From Planctomycetota bacterium (lineage in GTDB: Bacteria; Planctomycetota; Planctomycetia; Pirellulales; UBA1268), in assembly GCA_016872925.1 (NCBI GenBank), contig VGYR01000003.1, positions 1 through 38,939 on the forward strand: 38,939 bases of DNA, in the 5' to 3' direction. A program made the position numbers and the translations under genes. Of this stretch, positions 8,058 through 18,157 are shown in pieces (positions within the stretch are counted from its first letter, which is position 1; every line of letters starts with the position of its first letter). Under the pieces are notes generated by a model. That model searched no databases, was not told the origin of the DNA, and worked only from the letters and a program-made list of their open reading frames with translations.

Positions 8058-9737
8058 TCAGTCGGGCGTCGCCGGAAAGCGGGTTCCCGGGACGGCAGAA
8101 CCCGCCGAGGCGACGGATCCCCCCAGCCGCCGCAGGATCGATTTTTCGACCGTGTCGAGCAGCTGGTCCACGCGAAATGGTTTGAACAGCACCAGGTCGA
8201 TGCCGGCCTGGCGGGCCTTCACGATCGAATGGCCGGGGTCGTAGCCGAAGCCCGTCATCAGGATGAGCGGCACCTGGTCGATGATCTCCTGCAGGCGGAG
8301 CAGGAGTTGGTAGCCGCTCATGTCGGGGAGGCGGATGTCGGCGATGATCGCATCGTAGCATTCACCTCGGCAGGCCCGGACCATCGAGGCGGCTTCCGTG
8401 CCGTCGCGGGCGGTCTCCACCGTGCAGCCCGATCGTTCGAGCAGGGCGTGGGCTGCTTGCCGCACCTGCTCGTCGGAATCCACCACGAGGATCCGTCTCC
8501 CGACCAACGTCCGCCGCCGCTCACCCTGACGCCGCTGCGCGTGGGCGGAACTGGGGGCCATCTGCTCCCCGACCTTCTGGATCACCTGCTTGATGTCGCG
8601 GGCATTTTTGAGGATTCGCTGGAGCCGTTCGACCACGTCGGCGTCGTGGCCGATGTAGCGCTCCATGACGCTGACCGCATCGTTGAGGATGTCGTCCACC
8701 GGGAGGGCGACGGCACCGTGAATGGCTTCGATGCTCTCCGCCGCGGTCGAGGCCTTCTCCGCCACGAGCAGTTCCAGCGTGTTGAGGGCCGCCGCCACGT
8801 CCTGCGAGAAGATCTCGAGAAACTGCAGGTCCGTGCCGTCGAAGCCGCCCGGTTCAGGGCTCTCGACGTTGAAGGTCCCGATGACCTGCTCATGGAGCAT
8901 CAGCGGCACGGTGATCGAGCTCTTGGCCCCCTTGCACCCTTCGAGATAGAGCGGGTCCTTGGTGGTGTCGCTGCACCAATAACTCCCGCCGGTGGCCGCA
9001 ACGAAGCCGGTGACGCCGTTGTTCTCCGGACGCGCGTACAGGATCCGGGCCTCTGCTTCGGGCTGCATGCCCTCCGCAAGCAGCGGCTCCAGTCGCCCGG
9101 TCTGACGGTCCAGCAGGCGGATCTCGAGCACATCGAACTTCAGCAGATCCTTCGAGTAATGGATGATGTTGCTCTTCAGAAGTTCGATCCGCTCGCCGAC
9201 GGTCATGTCCGCCAGTTCGGCGGGCGACAGGTCGGCGAGCGTCTGGCCCGCGGCATGGATGGCAGCCCGTTTCTGCTGCTCCAGGATCGTCTGCGTGACG
9301 TCGCGGACGGTCACGACGGAACTGCCGCCTCGGGGCAAATCGGTCGGCAGATACGAGGCCGAGGCGTGGACGGCGAAAAACCTGGTGCCGGCCGTCTTCA
9401 AGATCGCCGCGGCCGGCCGGCCCGCGAGCAGGGCGTCGCGAAACGCCTTCACGTCGGAAGGCAGGTGCTCGCTGGCCCAGCCCGTCAGGGCGGCGACGAA
9501 GTCGTGGCCCCGCAGGGAGCCTGAACCACACCAGCGGCTGAGCTGTTCGTTGGCCCAGCGAAAGCATCCCCCGGCATCGAGGACGGCGACTCCATCGGGC
9601 AGATGCGCCACGACCTCGCGGTCTGGCGGCTGGGCAGAGTCGTCGTTATCCGCCACCAGAGACTCTCCGCCTGCCCGCACCCGGGACGATTCCTCGAACG
9701 CCGTACCGAGTATAAAAACGGCTGGCGAGGCCGCCAA
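8058..9737 (-). CDS. PAS-GAF-receiver domain protein (response regulator without a kinase domain)
   Basis: N-terminal PAS (VAVLDAGGCFRWANEQLSRWCG), GAF (VPLMLHEQVIGTFNVESPEPGGFDGTDLQFLEIFSQDVAAALN), C-terminal REC (RILVVDSDEQVRQAAHALLERSG...DAIIADIRLPDMSGYQLL...ILMTG...VLFKPF). No HATPase motifs seen. Confidence 0.87.
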   Translation of the reverse strand: MAASPAVFILGTAFEESSRVRAGGESLVADNDDSAQPPDREVVAHLPDGVAVLDAGGCFRWANEQLSRWCGSGSLRGHDFVAALTGWASEHLPSDVKAFRDALLAGRPAAAILKTAGTRFFAVHASASYLPTDLPRGGSSVVTVRDVTQTILEQQKRAAIHAAGQTLADLSPAELADMTVGERIELLKSNIIHYSKDLLKFDVLEIRLLDRQTGRLEPLLAEGMQPEAEARILYARPENNGVTGFVAATGGSYWCSDTTKDPLYLEGCKGAKSSITVPLMLHEQVIGTFNVESPEPGGFDGTDLQFLEIFSQDVAAALNTLELLVAEKASTAAESIEAIHGAVALPVDDILNDAVSVMERYIGHDADVVERLQRILKNARDIKQVIQKVGEQMAPSSAHAQRRQGERRRTLVGRRILVVDSDEQVRQAAHALLERSGCTVETARDGTEAASMVRACRGECYDAIIADIRLPDMSGYQLLLRLQEIIDQVPLILMTGFGYDPGHSIVKARQAGIDLVLFKPFRVDQLLDTVEKSILRRLGGSVASAGSAVPGTRFPATPD

Positions 9738-9867
9738 ATCACCGCTCGGCGTTGTCGCGAGTCACGCTGCTTCTATACTCCCGGAGACATCAAGGTTGTC
9801 TTGCGTCGATCGTGGCGGAGGCGGTGACGTTTACCCGGACGGCGGCAACCCGCTTCGGAGTCCCATC

Positions 9868-10599
9868 GTGAGCGGCGAGTCTCCCTCGTTCCTGGAACGA
9901 CACCAGTTTCTGATCTACCGGCTCTTCTCCCTGGCCGGGTTCGTGCCGGTGGGAGCGTTTCTGATCGTTCACCTGCTGACCAATGCGTCGATCCTGGCGG
10001 GTGACGGGGGGCGGACCTTCCAGTCCAGGGTCGACATGATCCACTCCCTCGGACCGCTGCTGGTGCCGGTGGAATGGGCGTTCATCTTCCTGCCGATGAT
10101 CTTCCACGCGGTGGTCGGGTTCGTGATCATCGCCAACGGCCTGCCGAACGTGGGATCCTATCCGTACGTCAGCAATCTCCGGTACACGCTGCAGCGGGCG
10201 ACCGGCATGATCGCCTTCGCGTTCATCATCTGGCACATCTGGCAGCTGCACGCCCTGGGAAAACCCTTCGGCGGGGGCCGGTTCGATGCCCATGAGGCCG
10301 CCTCCTCGACGGCGGCGGTGCTCGGATCGACCGCCGTGTCGATCCTGTACTGCATCGGCATCCTCTCGGCCGTCTTCCATTTTGCGAACGGCCTCTGGAC
10401 GCTCGGCATCACCTGGGGCCTGTGGACGAGCCCCGCGGCGATGCGGAGGGCGAACGTCGTGAGCATCGCGGTCGGCGTGGTGCTGGCGGCGGCGGGGTTG
10501 GGAGCCGTGGCGGGCTTCCGGTCCCTGCCGGCGGATTCGGCATCGCACGGGCATGCCGCCTCCGCGGTCCACGAAACTCTGCCCCCCTCCTCTCCCTGA
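9868..10599 (+). CDS. sdhC: Succinate dehydrogenase cytochrome b558 subunit
   Basis: Internal GTG start at 9868 in ORF 9163..10599. Multiple TM segments with conserved His (FHAVVGF, WHIWQLH, FHFANGLWT); followed directly by sdhA and sdhB. Confidence 0.92.
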   Translation: MSGESPSFLERHQFLIYRLFSLAGFVPVGAFLIVHLLTNASILAGDGGRTFQSRVDMIHSLGPLLVPVEWAFIFLPMIFHAVVGFVIIANGLPNVGSYPYVSNLRYTLQRATGMIAFAFIIWHIWQLHALGKPFGGGRFDAHEAASSTAAVLGSTAVSILYCIGILSAVFHFANGLWTLGITWGLWTSPAAMRRANVVSIAVGVVLAAAGLGAVAGFRSLPADSASHGHAASAVHETLPPSSP

Positions 10600-10624
10600 T
10601 CCCGTCCCAGGAAAGTCGCATCCC

Positions 10625-12616
10625 ATGGCTCATGAACGCGTGCTCGTCGTCGGCGGTGGCCTGGCGGGGCTCGCCGCCACCATGCGGCTTGCGGAACTCG
10701 GCATCGACGTCGATCTCGTCAGCCTGGTGCCCGTGAAACGATCCCACAGCGTGTGCGCCCAGGGGGGTATCAACAGCGTCAACGCCCTCACGCGGCAGCA
10801 GGGGGACAGTGAATGGAAGCACTTCGACGACACCGTGTACGGCGGTGATTTCCTGCAGCATCAGCCGCCGGTGAAGGAGATGGCGGACTGGGGGCCGAAG
10901 ATCATCGACCTGATGGATCGCCTCGGCGTGCCCTTCAATCGCACCTCCGAGGGATTTCGGGACCAGCGACGGTTCGGCGGCACCCTCTACAAGCGGACCG
11001 CCTTCGCCGGTGCGACGACCGGCCAGCAACTGCTCTACGCCCTGGATGAGCAGGTTCGTCGGTGGGAGGTGGAGGGCAAGGTGCGGAAGTGGGAGTTCTG
11101 GGATTTCCTGGCGCCGGTGCTCGACGAAACGGGCCGGTGTCGGGGCGCGGTGTGCCAGGATCTCGTGACGATGGAGTTTCGGTCGTTCCCGGCAGGTGCC
11201 GTGGTTTTGGCCACCGGGGGCAATGGGCTCATCTACGGTCGGTCGACCATGTCCATGGTCTGCACGGGCAGTGCCGTCAGCCGGGCGTATCAGGCCGGCG
11301 CCTGGTACGGAAACGGCGAGTTCATCCAGGTCCACCCGACGGCGATCCCCGGCGCCGACAAGCTGCGGCTGATGAGCGAGAGCGCCCGCGGGGAAGGGGG
11401 GCGGGTATGGGTTCCCCGAAAGCCCCAGGATCCGCGGGATCCGCGCAGCATCCCGGAGTCGGAGCGGTCGTACTTTCTCGAGGAGCGGTACCCCAAGTAC
11501 GGCAACCTCGTGCCGCGGGACATCGCCACGCGGGAGATCTTCGACATCTGCACGACGGAAGGCCTGTCCGTCGAGCAGGACCGGCTCTGCGTCTACCTCG
11601 ACCTCACGCACATCCCGCGGGAGACGCTCGACAGAAAACTCGGGGGCATCCTGGAGATCTACGAGAAGTTCCAGGGAGTCGACCCGCGGGTGACGCCGAT
11701 GAAGATCTTCCCGGCCGTTCACTACTCGATGGGCGGCCTGTGGGTCGACTACGAGCGGAGCGCGACCGGGGGACTGGTGGAGGGATCGTTCCGGAACCAG
11801 CAGACGAGCATCCCCGGCCTGTATGCGATCGGGGAGTGCGACTATCAGTACCATGGCGCGAACCGGCTGGGCGCCAACTCGCTGCTGTCGTGCATCTTCA
11901 GCGGCCTGTTCGTGGCCCCCACGCTGGCCAATGCCTGTGGATCGGGCTCGAGGGCCGCGGGGGACGAGTCCCGCCTCTTCGACCAGGAGGTGCGTCGCCA
12001 GGAGGAGCGGCACCGATCCCTGCTGGCCCGCACCGCGGGCGTCGAGAACCCCTATGGGCTTCACCAGGAGTTGGGCACTCTGATGACCCGCGTGGCCACG
12101 GTCGTCCGCCGAAACGATCAGCTCGTTCCGGCGTACGACGAGGTCTGCAGGATGGCCGAGCGGTGGACCCGGTGTGCCGTGTCCGACACCGGCAACTGGA
12201 CCAACCAAAACGTCGTCTTCACCAAAGCGCTCGGCGACATGTTTCCGATCGCCAAGCTCATCCTCAAAGGCGCGCTGCTTCGGGATGAGTGCCGAGGGGC
12301 CCACTTCAAGCCCGCCTTCGCGATGCCGGGGCTGAAGGCGACCGATCCTGTGGGGCGGCGGCAGGAAGCGGAGCAGTGGTGCGATACCTTCGAGGCCAAT
12401 ACCCGGAGATGGCTGAAGTCGACGATCGCGACCTGCGGGCCAGGCGGCGACCCGGAGATCTCCTACCAGGACGTCGACACCTCGCTGATTCCGCCCCGGC
12501 CCCGGCTCTACGGACTCGTCGGGGCGGATGCGATCGAGGAAGTGTGGAAGGAGCGGTCCGCGAGGGCCACGGACCACGCCGGCCGCGCCGCGCAGCCTGC
12601 CGGGGCCGGGGCATGA
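10625..12616 (+). CDS. sdhA: Succinate dehydrogenase flavoprotein subunit
   Basis: Rossmann FAD motif VLVVGGGLAGLAATMRLAELG; SVCAQGGINS; VHPTAIPG; HYSMGGLWVDYE; HGANRLGANSLLS. Confidence 0.97.
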   Translation: MAHERVLVVGGGLAGLAATMRLAELGIDVDLVSLVPVKRSHSVCAQGGINSVNALTRQQGDSEWKHFDDTVYGGDFLQHQPPVKEMADWGPKIIDLMDRLGVPFNRTSEGFRDQRRFGGTLYKRTAFAGATTGQQLLYALDEQVRRWEVEGKVRKWEFWDFLAPVLDETGRCRGAVCQDLVTMEFRSFPAGAVVLATGGNGLIYGRSTMSMVCTGSAVSRAYQAGAWYGNGEFIQVHPTAIPGADKLRLMSESARGEGGRVWVPRKPQDPRDPRSIPESERSYFLEERYPKYGNLVPRDIATREIFDICTTEGLSVEQDRLCVYLDLTHIPRETLDRKLGGILEIYEKFQGVDPRVTPMKIFPAVHYSMGGLWVDYERSATGGLVEGSFRNQQTSIPGLYAIGECDYQYHGANRLGANSLLSCIFSGLFVAPTLANACGSGSRAAGDESRLFDQEVRRQEERHRSLLARTAGVENPYGLHQELGTLMTRVATVVRRNDQLVPAYDEVCRMAERWTRCAVSDTGNWTNQNVVFTKALGDMFPIAKLILKGALLRDECRGAHFKPAFAMPGLKATDPVGRRQEAEQWCDTFEANTRRWLKSTIATCGPGGDPEISYQDVDTSLIPPRPRLYGLVGADAIEEVWKERSARATDHAGRAAQPAGAGA

Positions 12617-12641
12617 CACACCGCATGCGAGGACATCAACG

Positions 12642-13523
12642 ATGATGATTCGGGCAACAGACGACGCTCATGCCATGACCGACGCTGCCGGAGCACAGCG
12701 TGGCGAACTCGTCCGGGTGCGGATTCTCCGGCAGGACGTGCCTTCCGGGGAGAGTTACTGGGAGCGGTTCGAGGTTCCTTACGAGCGGAACATGAATGTG
12801 ATCAGCATCCTGCAGAAAATCGCCGCGCAGGCGCGATCCCAGGATGGCCGCAAGGTGGCCCCCGTGGCCTGGGACTGCAACTGCCTGGAGGAGGTCTGCG
12901 GATCATGCACGATGCTGATCAACGGCCGGACGCGCATGGCCTGTTCGGCCCTCGTCGACCGGCTGCTGGCTGAGGATGGCGACGAGATCGAACTCCGGCC
13001 GATGTCGAAATTTCCCGTCGTCCGTGACCTCGTCGTCGACCGTCGACGGCTGTTCCGCGGGCTCGAGAAGGTGGAGGCCTGGGTGCCCGTCGAGGGGTCG
13101 TACGACCTGGGGCCGGGGCCGCGAATCTCTCCGGATGAGCAGGAAGATGCATATCCGTTGTCCACCTGCATGAGCTGCGGATGCTGCCTCGAGGCATGCC
13201 CGCAGTACACCAAGGTCGAAGTGGTGCGGCGGGAGGGCGAGTCCGAGAAGGACTTCGAGGCACGCCGCAAGGCCGCCTACGACGCCGCCTTCGTCGGGGC
13301 ACATGCGGTCAGTCAGGCGATGCTGTTCAACGCGCACCCCACCGGCAGAATGATCGCGGACGAGCGGATGAAGGCGCTGACCCGTCAAGGTGGCATCCAG
13401 ATGTGCGGCAACGCGCAGAACTGCGTTGCGGTGTGTCCGAAGGGGATTCCCTTGACTCGATCCATCGCCCGGGCCGGACGGGCGGCGACGGTCTGGGCCA
13501 TCAAGCGACTCTTCGATCGTTGA
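12642..13523 (+). CDS. sdhB: Succinate dehydrogenase iron-sulfur subunit
   Basis: [2Fe-2S] motif CNCLEEVCGSCTMLINGRTRMAC and 4Fe/3Fe motifs CMSCGCCLEACPQY and CGNAQNCVAVCPKGI. Confidence 0.96.
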   Translation: MMIRATDDAHAMTDAAGAQRGELVRVRILRQDVPSGESYWERFEVPYERNMNVISILQKIAAQARSQDGRKVAPVAWDCNCLEEVCGSCTMLINGRTRMACSALVDRLLAEDGDEIELRPMSKFPVVRDLVVDRRRLFRGLEKVEAWVPVEGSYDLGPGPRISPDEQEDAYPLSTCMSCGCCLEACPQYTKVEVVRREGESEKDFEARRKAAYDAAFVGAHAVSQAMLFNAHPTGRMIADERMKALTRQGGIQMCGNAQNCVAVCPKGIPLTRSIARAGRAATVWAIKRLFDR

Positions 13524-13750
13524 GAGCGCTCTTCGTGGCTCGAGCGGCCTGGCGACCTCCGGTGCCGGGGCGGAAGCCCGGTGGATCGCGTGATCGGGCA
13601 TCCTGCGGCCGCGGCCGGGGAAAACTTCGGTTTCGGCACCGGTCCGAGCCGTGCTATTTGCCGGTTCGTCCCGGGCGTGGTACCGTTCGAATCGTGGTTG
13701 TGGGCGGCCCGTCTCAAATGCCGCCAACCGCCGAGCCGTCCCGGGTGACT

Positions 13751-13772
13751 CCGCGGCCGGATTCAGCCGCGG
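13751..13772. repeat. 7-bp inverted repeat CCGCGGC-cggattca-GCCGCGG in the helicase leader
   Basis: Direct reading, about 70 nt upstream of the candidate ATG at 13842. Confidence 0.6.
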
Positions 13773-13835
13773 GCATCAGGAAGCCCCCGGGGAAGTCGTG
13801 CGGGCGACGTTTCGAGGAATCCAACGAGGCCACGA

Positions 13836-15236
13836 GTGTTCATGGACAAAGGGCCCGCGCAGCCGACGGAGTCGGGGCGCCCGGGCGGCATGCAGGGTGG
13901 TGGGGCCGGGGCCCCGGCCAGTACGGGTGATTTTCGTTCCTTGGGGCTCTCCGCGGCGACGCTCGCGGCAGTGGATCGGGCCGGCTACTCGACGCCGACG
14001 CCCGTTCAGGCAGGTCTGATACCGCGGGCGCTCGCGGGAGTCGACGTGCTCGGGCAGGCACGGACGGGTACGGGGAAGACGGCGTCGTTCGTGCTGCCGA
14101 TCCTCGAGCGGGTCCTCCAGCCGGGGCGTGGCGGAGGCCCCCGCGCCCTGGTGCTCGTTCCCACGCGGGAACTGGCCGTGCAGGTGAAGGACGAGTTCGA
14201 GAAACTCGCCCATGGCTCCCGGATTCACTGCGTCGCGGTCTACGGCGGCAAGCCGATCAAGGGACAGATCGACAAGCTCGCAAAGCATCCGGCGGTGGTT
14301 GTCGGCACGCCCGGCCGCGTCCTCGATCACATGAGCCGCGGCACGTTGACGTTCTCCGCCCTGGAGATCGTCACGCTCGACGAGGCGGACCGAATGCTCG
14401 ACATCGGCTTTCGTCCCGATATCGAAAAGATCCTGCGCCGCTGTCCGGAGAGTCGTCAGACCCTGCTCCTGTCGGCGACGGTTCCTCCGCCGGTGCAGAA
14501 GCTCGCCACGCGGTACATGCGTGATCCGGAGATCATGGACTTCTCGACCAACGAGCTCGCGGTCGAGACGATCGAGCAGCGCTACTTCACCGTCGATCCG
14601 ACACGAAAGTTCGACCTTCTGGAGAAACTCCTGGGCCGGGAGGATCCCCGGCAGGTGATCGTGTTCTGTCGCACCAAGCGGGGCACCGACAAGATCTACG
14701 AGAAGCTCTCGCGCCGCCGTTCGCGGCCGCAGGGGGAGGTGGCGTGCATCCACGGCGACCTCTCACAGAGCATCCGCGACCGCGTGATGCGGAGCTTTCG
14801 GGACGGGAGCACGCGGATCCTGGTGGCGACCGACGTGGTCGGTCGCGGGATCGACGTCTCGAGCGTGTCGCACATCGTGAACTACGACATTCCCGAGTTT
14901 TGCGATGACTACGTTCACCGCGTGGGGCGGACGGGGCGGATGGGCCGAGAGGGCATTGCCTTCACGTTCGTGACGCCCGAAGAAGGGCCTCAACTGACCC
15001 GGATCGAGATGCGGATCGAGCGGCTGCTGAAGCGCGACGAGATCGAGGGTTTCGACGCGTTCGACCGGCGTCCCAAGCCCGCGCCCGTGGAACAGGTGCC
15101 CACGGGGGGATTTCAGCGGGCCCACCGCGAGGAGCCCGCGATGGACAGCCCTGAGCTGGAAACACCCACGCGGCAACCGGCTGGAGCTCTGCTCGGGAAG
15201 GGGCGCGGTCCGAAGCGTCACCGAAGAGCCCTCTGA
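13836..15236 (+). CDS. DEAD/DEAH-box ATP-dependent RNA helicase
   Basis: Motifs [23 protein letters not shown] ([12 protein letters not shown]), [22 protein letters not shown]. Start either GTG 13836 or ATG 13842. Confidence 0.96.
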   Translation: MFMDKGPAQPTESGRPGGMQGGGAGAPASTGDFRSLGLSAATLAAVDRAGYSTPTPVQAGLIPRALAGVDVLGQARTGTGKTASFVLPILERVLQPGRGGGPRALVLVPTRELAVQVKDEFEKLAHGSRIHCVAVYGGKPIKGQIDKLAKHPAVVVGTPGRVLDHMSRGTLTFSALEIVTLDEADRMLDIGFRPDIEKILRRCPESRQTLLLSATVPPPVQKLATRYMRDPEIMDFSTNELAVETIEQRYFTVDPTRKFDLLEKLLGREDPRQVIVFCRTKRGTDKIYEKLSRRRSRPQGEVACIHGDLSQSIRDRVMRSFRDGSTRILVATDVVGRGIDVSSVSHIVNYDIPEFCDDYVHRVGRTGRMGREGIAFTFVTPEEGPQLTRIEMRIERLLKRDEIEGFDAFDRRPKPAPVEQVPTGGFQRAHREEPAMDSPELETPTRQPAGALLGKGRGPKRHRRAL

Positions 15237-15259
15237 CGGGCGCTCCGCGGGTCATCAGC

Positions 15260-15985
15260 ATGGAGCCACTTTCGGGGCGTGCGCTGAAGCAACGGCTGGA
15301 GAGCCTGGCCGCGTCAGGGGTGGGGCAGGTGCCGCGGCACATGGATCGCGGCGGTGCCGATCGTCGGCCCATGAAGCTGGAGCCGCCAGCCGAGGAGCCG
15401 GTGGCAGCCGGGTGTGCGGCCGATCGTGCGCGGCAGCTGCTCGTCCTCGCCGAGCAGGTCACCGGGTGCACCCTGTGCGCCGAGCTGGCGGCATCGCGCA
15501 CGCGGACGGTGTTCGGGGTCGGATCTCCGGATGCGCGGATCTGCTTTCTCGGCGAGGCGCCAGGTGCCGACGAGGATGCGTCCGGGGAGCCGTTCGTCGG
15601 CCGGGCCGGACAACTGCTCACCAAGATCATCGAGGCGTGTCGGCTGCGGCGTGACGAGGTCTACATCCTCAACGTGCTGAAGTGCCGGCCGCCGGGCAAT
15701 CGGACTCCGCTTCCTGACGAGGTCGGCAACTGCAGGAGGTTTTTCCAGCGGCAACTCGAGATCGTCTCCCCGGACTACATCTGCTGCCTCGGGGCGACCG
15801 CGGCGCAGGCGCTGCTCGAGACGACCGAGCCGATCGGCCGGCTCCGGCACCGCTGGTTCTCGTACCAGTCGGCCCGGGTGATCTGCACCTACCACCCGTC
15901 CTATCTCCTGAGGAATCCGGCCGCAAAGCGGGACGTCTGGGAGGACATGAAGACGTTGATGGCGGAACTGGGCGTCGACTTGTGA
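15260..15985 (+). CDS. Uracil-DNA glycosylase, family 4 (Fe-S)
   Basis: [51 protein letters not shown]...[15 protein letters not shown]...TYHPSYLLR is typical of type-4 UDG. Confidence 0.93.
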   Translation: MEPLSGRALKQRLESLAASGVGQVPRHMDRGGADRRPMKLEPPAEEPVAAGCAADRARQLLVLAEQVTGCTLCAELAASRTRTVFGVGSPDARICFLGEAPGADEDASGEPFVGRAGQLLTKIIEACRLRRDEVYILNVLKCRPPGNRTPLPDEVGNCRRFFQRQLEIVSPDYICCLGATAAQALLETTEPIGRLRHRWFSYQSARVICTYHPSYLLRNPAAKRDVWEDMKTLMAELGVDL

Positions 15986-16160
15986 CGGTCGGATTTTGCT
16001 GAAGATCCGGGTGGTCACGGTCCGATGATGAATGCGGGTCGTGGGGAGGGGAACAGCCGCTGGGTGCAGTGCTCTGCGCGCGGGGATCGGCAGCTGGGGG
16101 CGTCCGAAGAGGCTCGGACGGGATCACGTGGGCCTTGCAGGACGAGTCGTCGTGGCTCGG

Positions 16161-16601
16161 ATGAGCCGTGCGTCATGGGCGCTGGTCGCCGTGCTGGCGG
16201 CCGGGTGCACCATGTGCCCCGACCCGTACGACTACACGGGGCCCGTGCCCAACGGGGCACCACCTCAGAATGACTTCCGGGCACGGAGCAATGGCATTCT
16301 GCCGCTCGGGGCAGCCCCGACGCCCTGGCCCCTGATCGTGCACGGGGATGCAGGTCGAGGACTGGACTCTCCGACGCTCGCGGAGGGTGAGGCCGGTGCC
16401 CGACTCGTGTCCGCGGAATCCGACGCCGGTGAGCCGGTGAGCGTGCTCATGACGGCCGGTGTGGAAGCCGACGCCGGCGCACCGCAGCCGGATGCCGACC
16501 GCGGCGATCCGTGGCAGGTGATCCCGTCGTTCCCCGCGGTGGACGACGCGCCGGGAGCATTGCTCGAGACTCCAGGCTGGCGGCCCCGAACGGAACGCTA
16601 G
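16161..16601 (+). CDS. Small predicted lipoprotein, conserved hypothetical
   Basis: ORF 16032..16601; start ATG 16161 gives MSRASWALVAVLAAGC, a lipobox, followed by TMCPDPYDYTGPVPNG. Confidence 0.65.
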   Translation: MSRASWALVAVLAAGCTMCPDPYDYTGPVPNGAPPQNDFRARSNGILPLGAAPTPWPLIVHGDAGRGLDSPTLAEGEAGARLVSAESDAGEPVSVLMTAGVEADAGAPQPDADRGDPWQVIPSFPAVDDAPGALLETPGWRPRTER

Positions 16602-16698
16602 AGCGCCCTCGGCGCGGCTGAATCGCCTGCCCGGGGCGGCAAGAGCCTGGTCGTGGCGCCGGTCCGCTGGCCGCTCGGGAAGGCGCGTGAAGGGCCGT

Positions 16699-18015
16699 TC
16701 AAGCGAGCTTGATGAGAGCCGGCTCCGGGTTCCACCCGTCCGCGATCACCGCGTCCTTTGGGACCACGGCGATGCCGTCGCGCACCGTGAACCGGGGGTC
16801 GTCCGCGGTGTCGATCCAGCCGTGTTCGTTGGCGATCCGCACCCGGCGGCCGATGCGGACGTTCTTGTCGACGATCGCACCCGAGATGATCGAGTCAGCG
16901 CCGATTCCCAGCGGAGGCAGGCCTCGCGCCACGTCGTCGGCGAGGCCGTCCTCGGTCTCGTAGTAGTCGTTGCCGAGAATCACCGAGTCGCGGATCACCA
17001 CGTTGCTGCCGACGCGACACCGCAGTCCGATCACGCTGTTCTCGATGACGGCACCGGCCCCGATCACGCAGCCGTCCGACACGAGGCTGTTGCGAATGCT
17101 GGCGCCGCCGAGTCGTGACGGTGGCAGAAACCGGCCGCGGGAGTAGATCGGCGCCTCGGCATTGACGAGGTCGAAGGGCGGCGACGGGCCGGCGAGTTCG
17201 CGATTGCACTGGAAGTACGAGCGGATGGTGCCGATGTCTTCCCAGTAGCCGTCGAAGGGGTGCAGGTGCACGTGCTTGGCGCGAATCGCGGCCGGAAACA
17301 CCTCCTTGCCGAAGTCCTGGTAGTCGGTCTTGGTCAGCAGGTCGAGCAGGCAGTCGCGGTCGAAGAGGTAGATACCCATGCTGGCCATCAGCGAGCGATC
17401 GTGCGCCGAGATTCCTTGAGCCTCGATCCACGCCGGGTCGGTCCGCATCATCTGCAGTTCCTTCGTGGTCCGCGGCTTCTCCAGGAAGCCCTGCACCCTC
17501 CCCTCGCCGTCCAGCCGCATGATGCCCAGGGCCGACGCCGCCTCGTCCTTCACGGGAATCCCGGCGATCGTGACGTCGGCCCGGTGGGCCATGTGCGTCG
17601 CGAGCATGTCCGCGTAGTTCATCCGGTAGAGTTGATCACCCGAAAGGATCAGAACATGCCTGATGTCGGGCTGCTGCAGATAGCGGAGGTTCTGCCGGAC
17701 GGCATCGGCCGTTCCCTGGTACCAGCCGGGATTGTCGAGGGTCTGCTGCGCGGCGAGGATTTCGACGAAGCCGCCGCTGAAGGGGTCGAAGGTGTAGGTG
17801 CGGCGGATGTGACGATGGAGGCTCACCGAGTTGAATTGGGTGAGGACGTAGATCCGCTGTACGCCGCTGTTGATGCAATTCGACAACGGCACGTCGATGA
17901 TCCGGTACTTGCCTGCCAGGGGCACGGCGGGTTTGGAACGGTCTCGGGTCAGCGGATAGAGCCGCGTGCCGCGACCCCCGCCAAGAACGAGCGCCAGGAC
18001 TCGCTTCACCGTCAT
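16699..18015 (-). CDS. glgC: Glucose-1-phosphate adenylyltransferase
   Basis: LALVLGGGRGTRLYPLTRDRSKPAVPLAGKYRIIDVPLSNCINSG, plus a C-terminal left-handed beta-helix region. Confidence 0.96.
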   Translation of the reverse strand: MTVKRVLALVLGGGRGTRLYPLTRDRSKPAVPLAGKYRIIDVPLSNCINSGVQRIYVLTQFNSVSLHRHIRRTYTFDPFSGGFVEILAAQQTLDNPGWYQGTADAVRQNLRYLQQPDIRHVLILSGDQLYRMNYADMLATHMAHRADVTIAGIPVKDEAASALGIMRLDGEGRVQGFLEKPRTTKELQMMRTDPAWIEAQGISAHDRSLMASMGIYLFDRDCLLDLLTKTDYQDFGKEVFPAAIRAKHVHLHPFDGYWEDIGTIRSYFQCNRELAGPSPPFDLVNAEAPIYSRGRFLPPSRLGGASIRNSLVSDGCVIGAGAVIENSVIGLRCRVGSNVVIRDSVILGNDYYETEDGLADDVARGLPPLGIGADSIISGAIVDKNVRIGRRVRIANEHGWIDTADDPRFTVRDGIAVVPKDAVIADGWNPEPALIKLA

Positions 18016-18157
18016 GAGTCGCTCCTCGAGGGAAACCTGACCCCGAACCGCTGTTCATGCTACGGCAACCGGTCGCACGGAAGAATCCCTGCTTCCATGG
18101 CACGGGCGCGAGCCGCCGAGACCGGCGAAGCCCGCCGGCGCACCGCGACCGCGGCGG

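Noticed and set aside
6682-8361. Long minus-strand ORF (559 aa) overlapping the secretin and PAS-GAF-REC genes
   Set aside because: Arg/Gly/Pro-rich shadow frame, typical of high-GC DNA, out of frame with two well-supported genes.
13660-13700. tRNA T-arm-like strings (CCGTTCGAATCG, GCCGGTTCGTCCCGG)
   Set aside because: No matching acceptor stem, D-arm or anticodon arm could be assembled around them.
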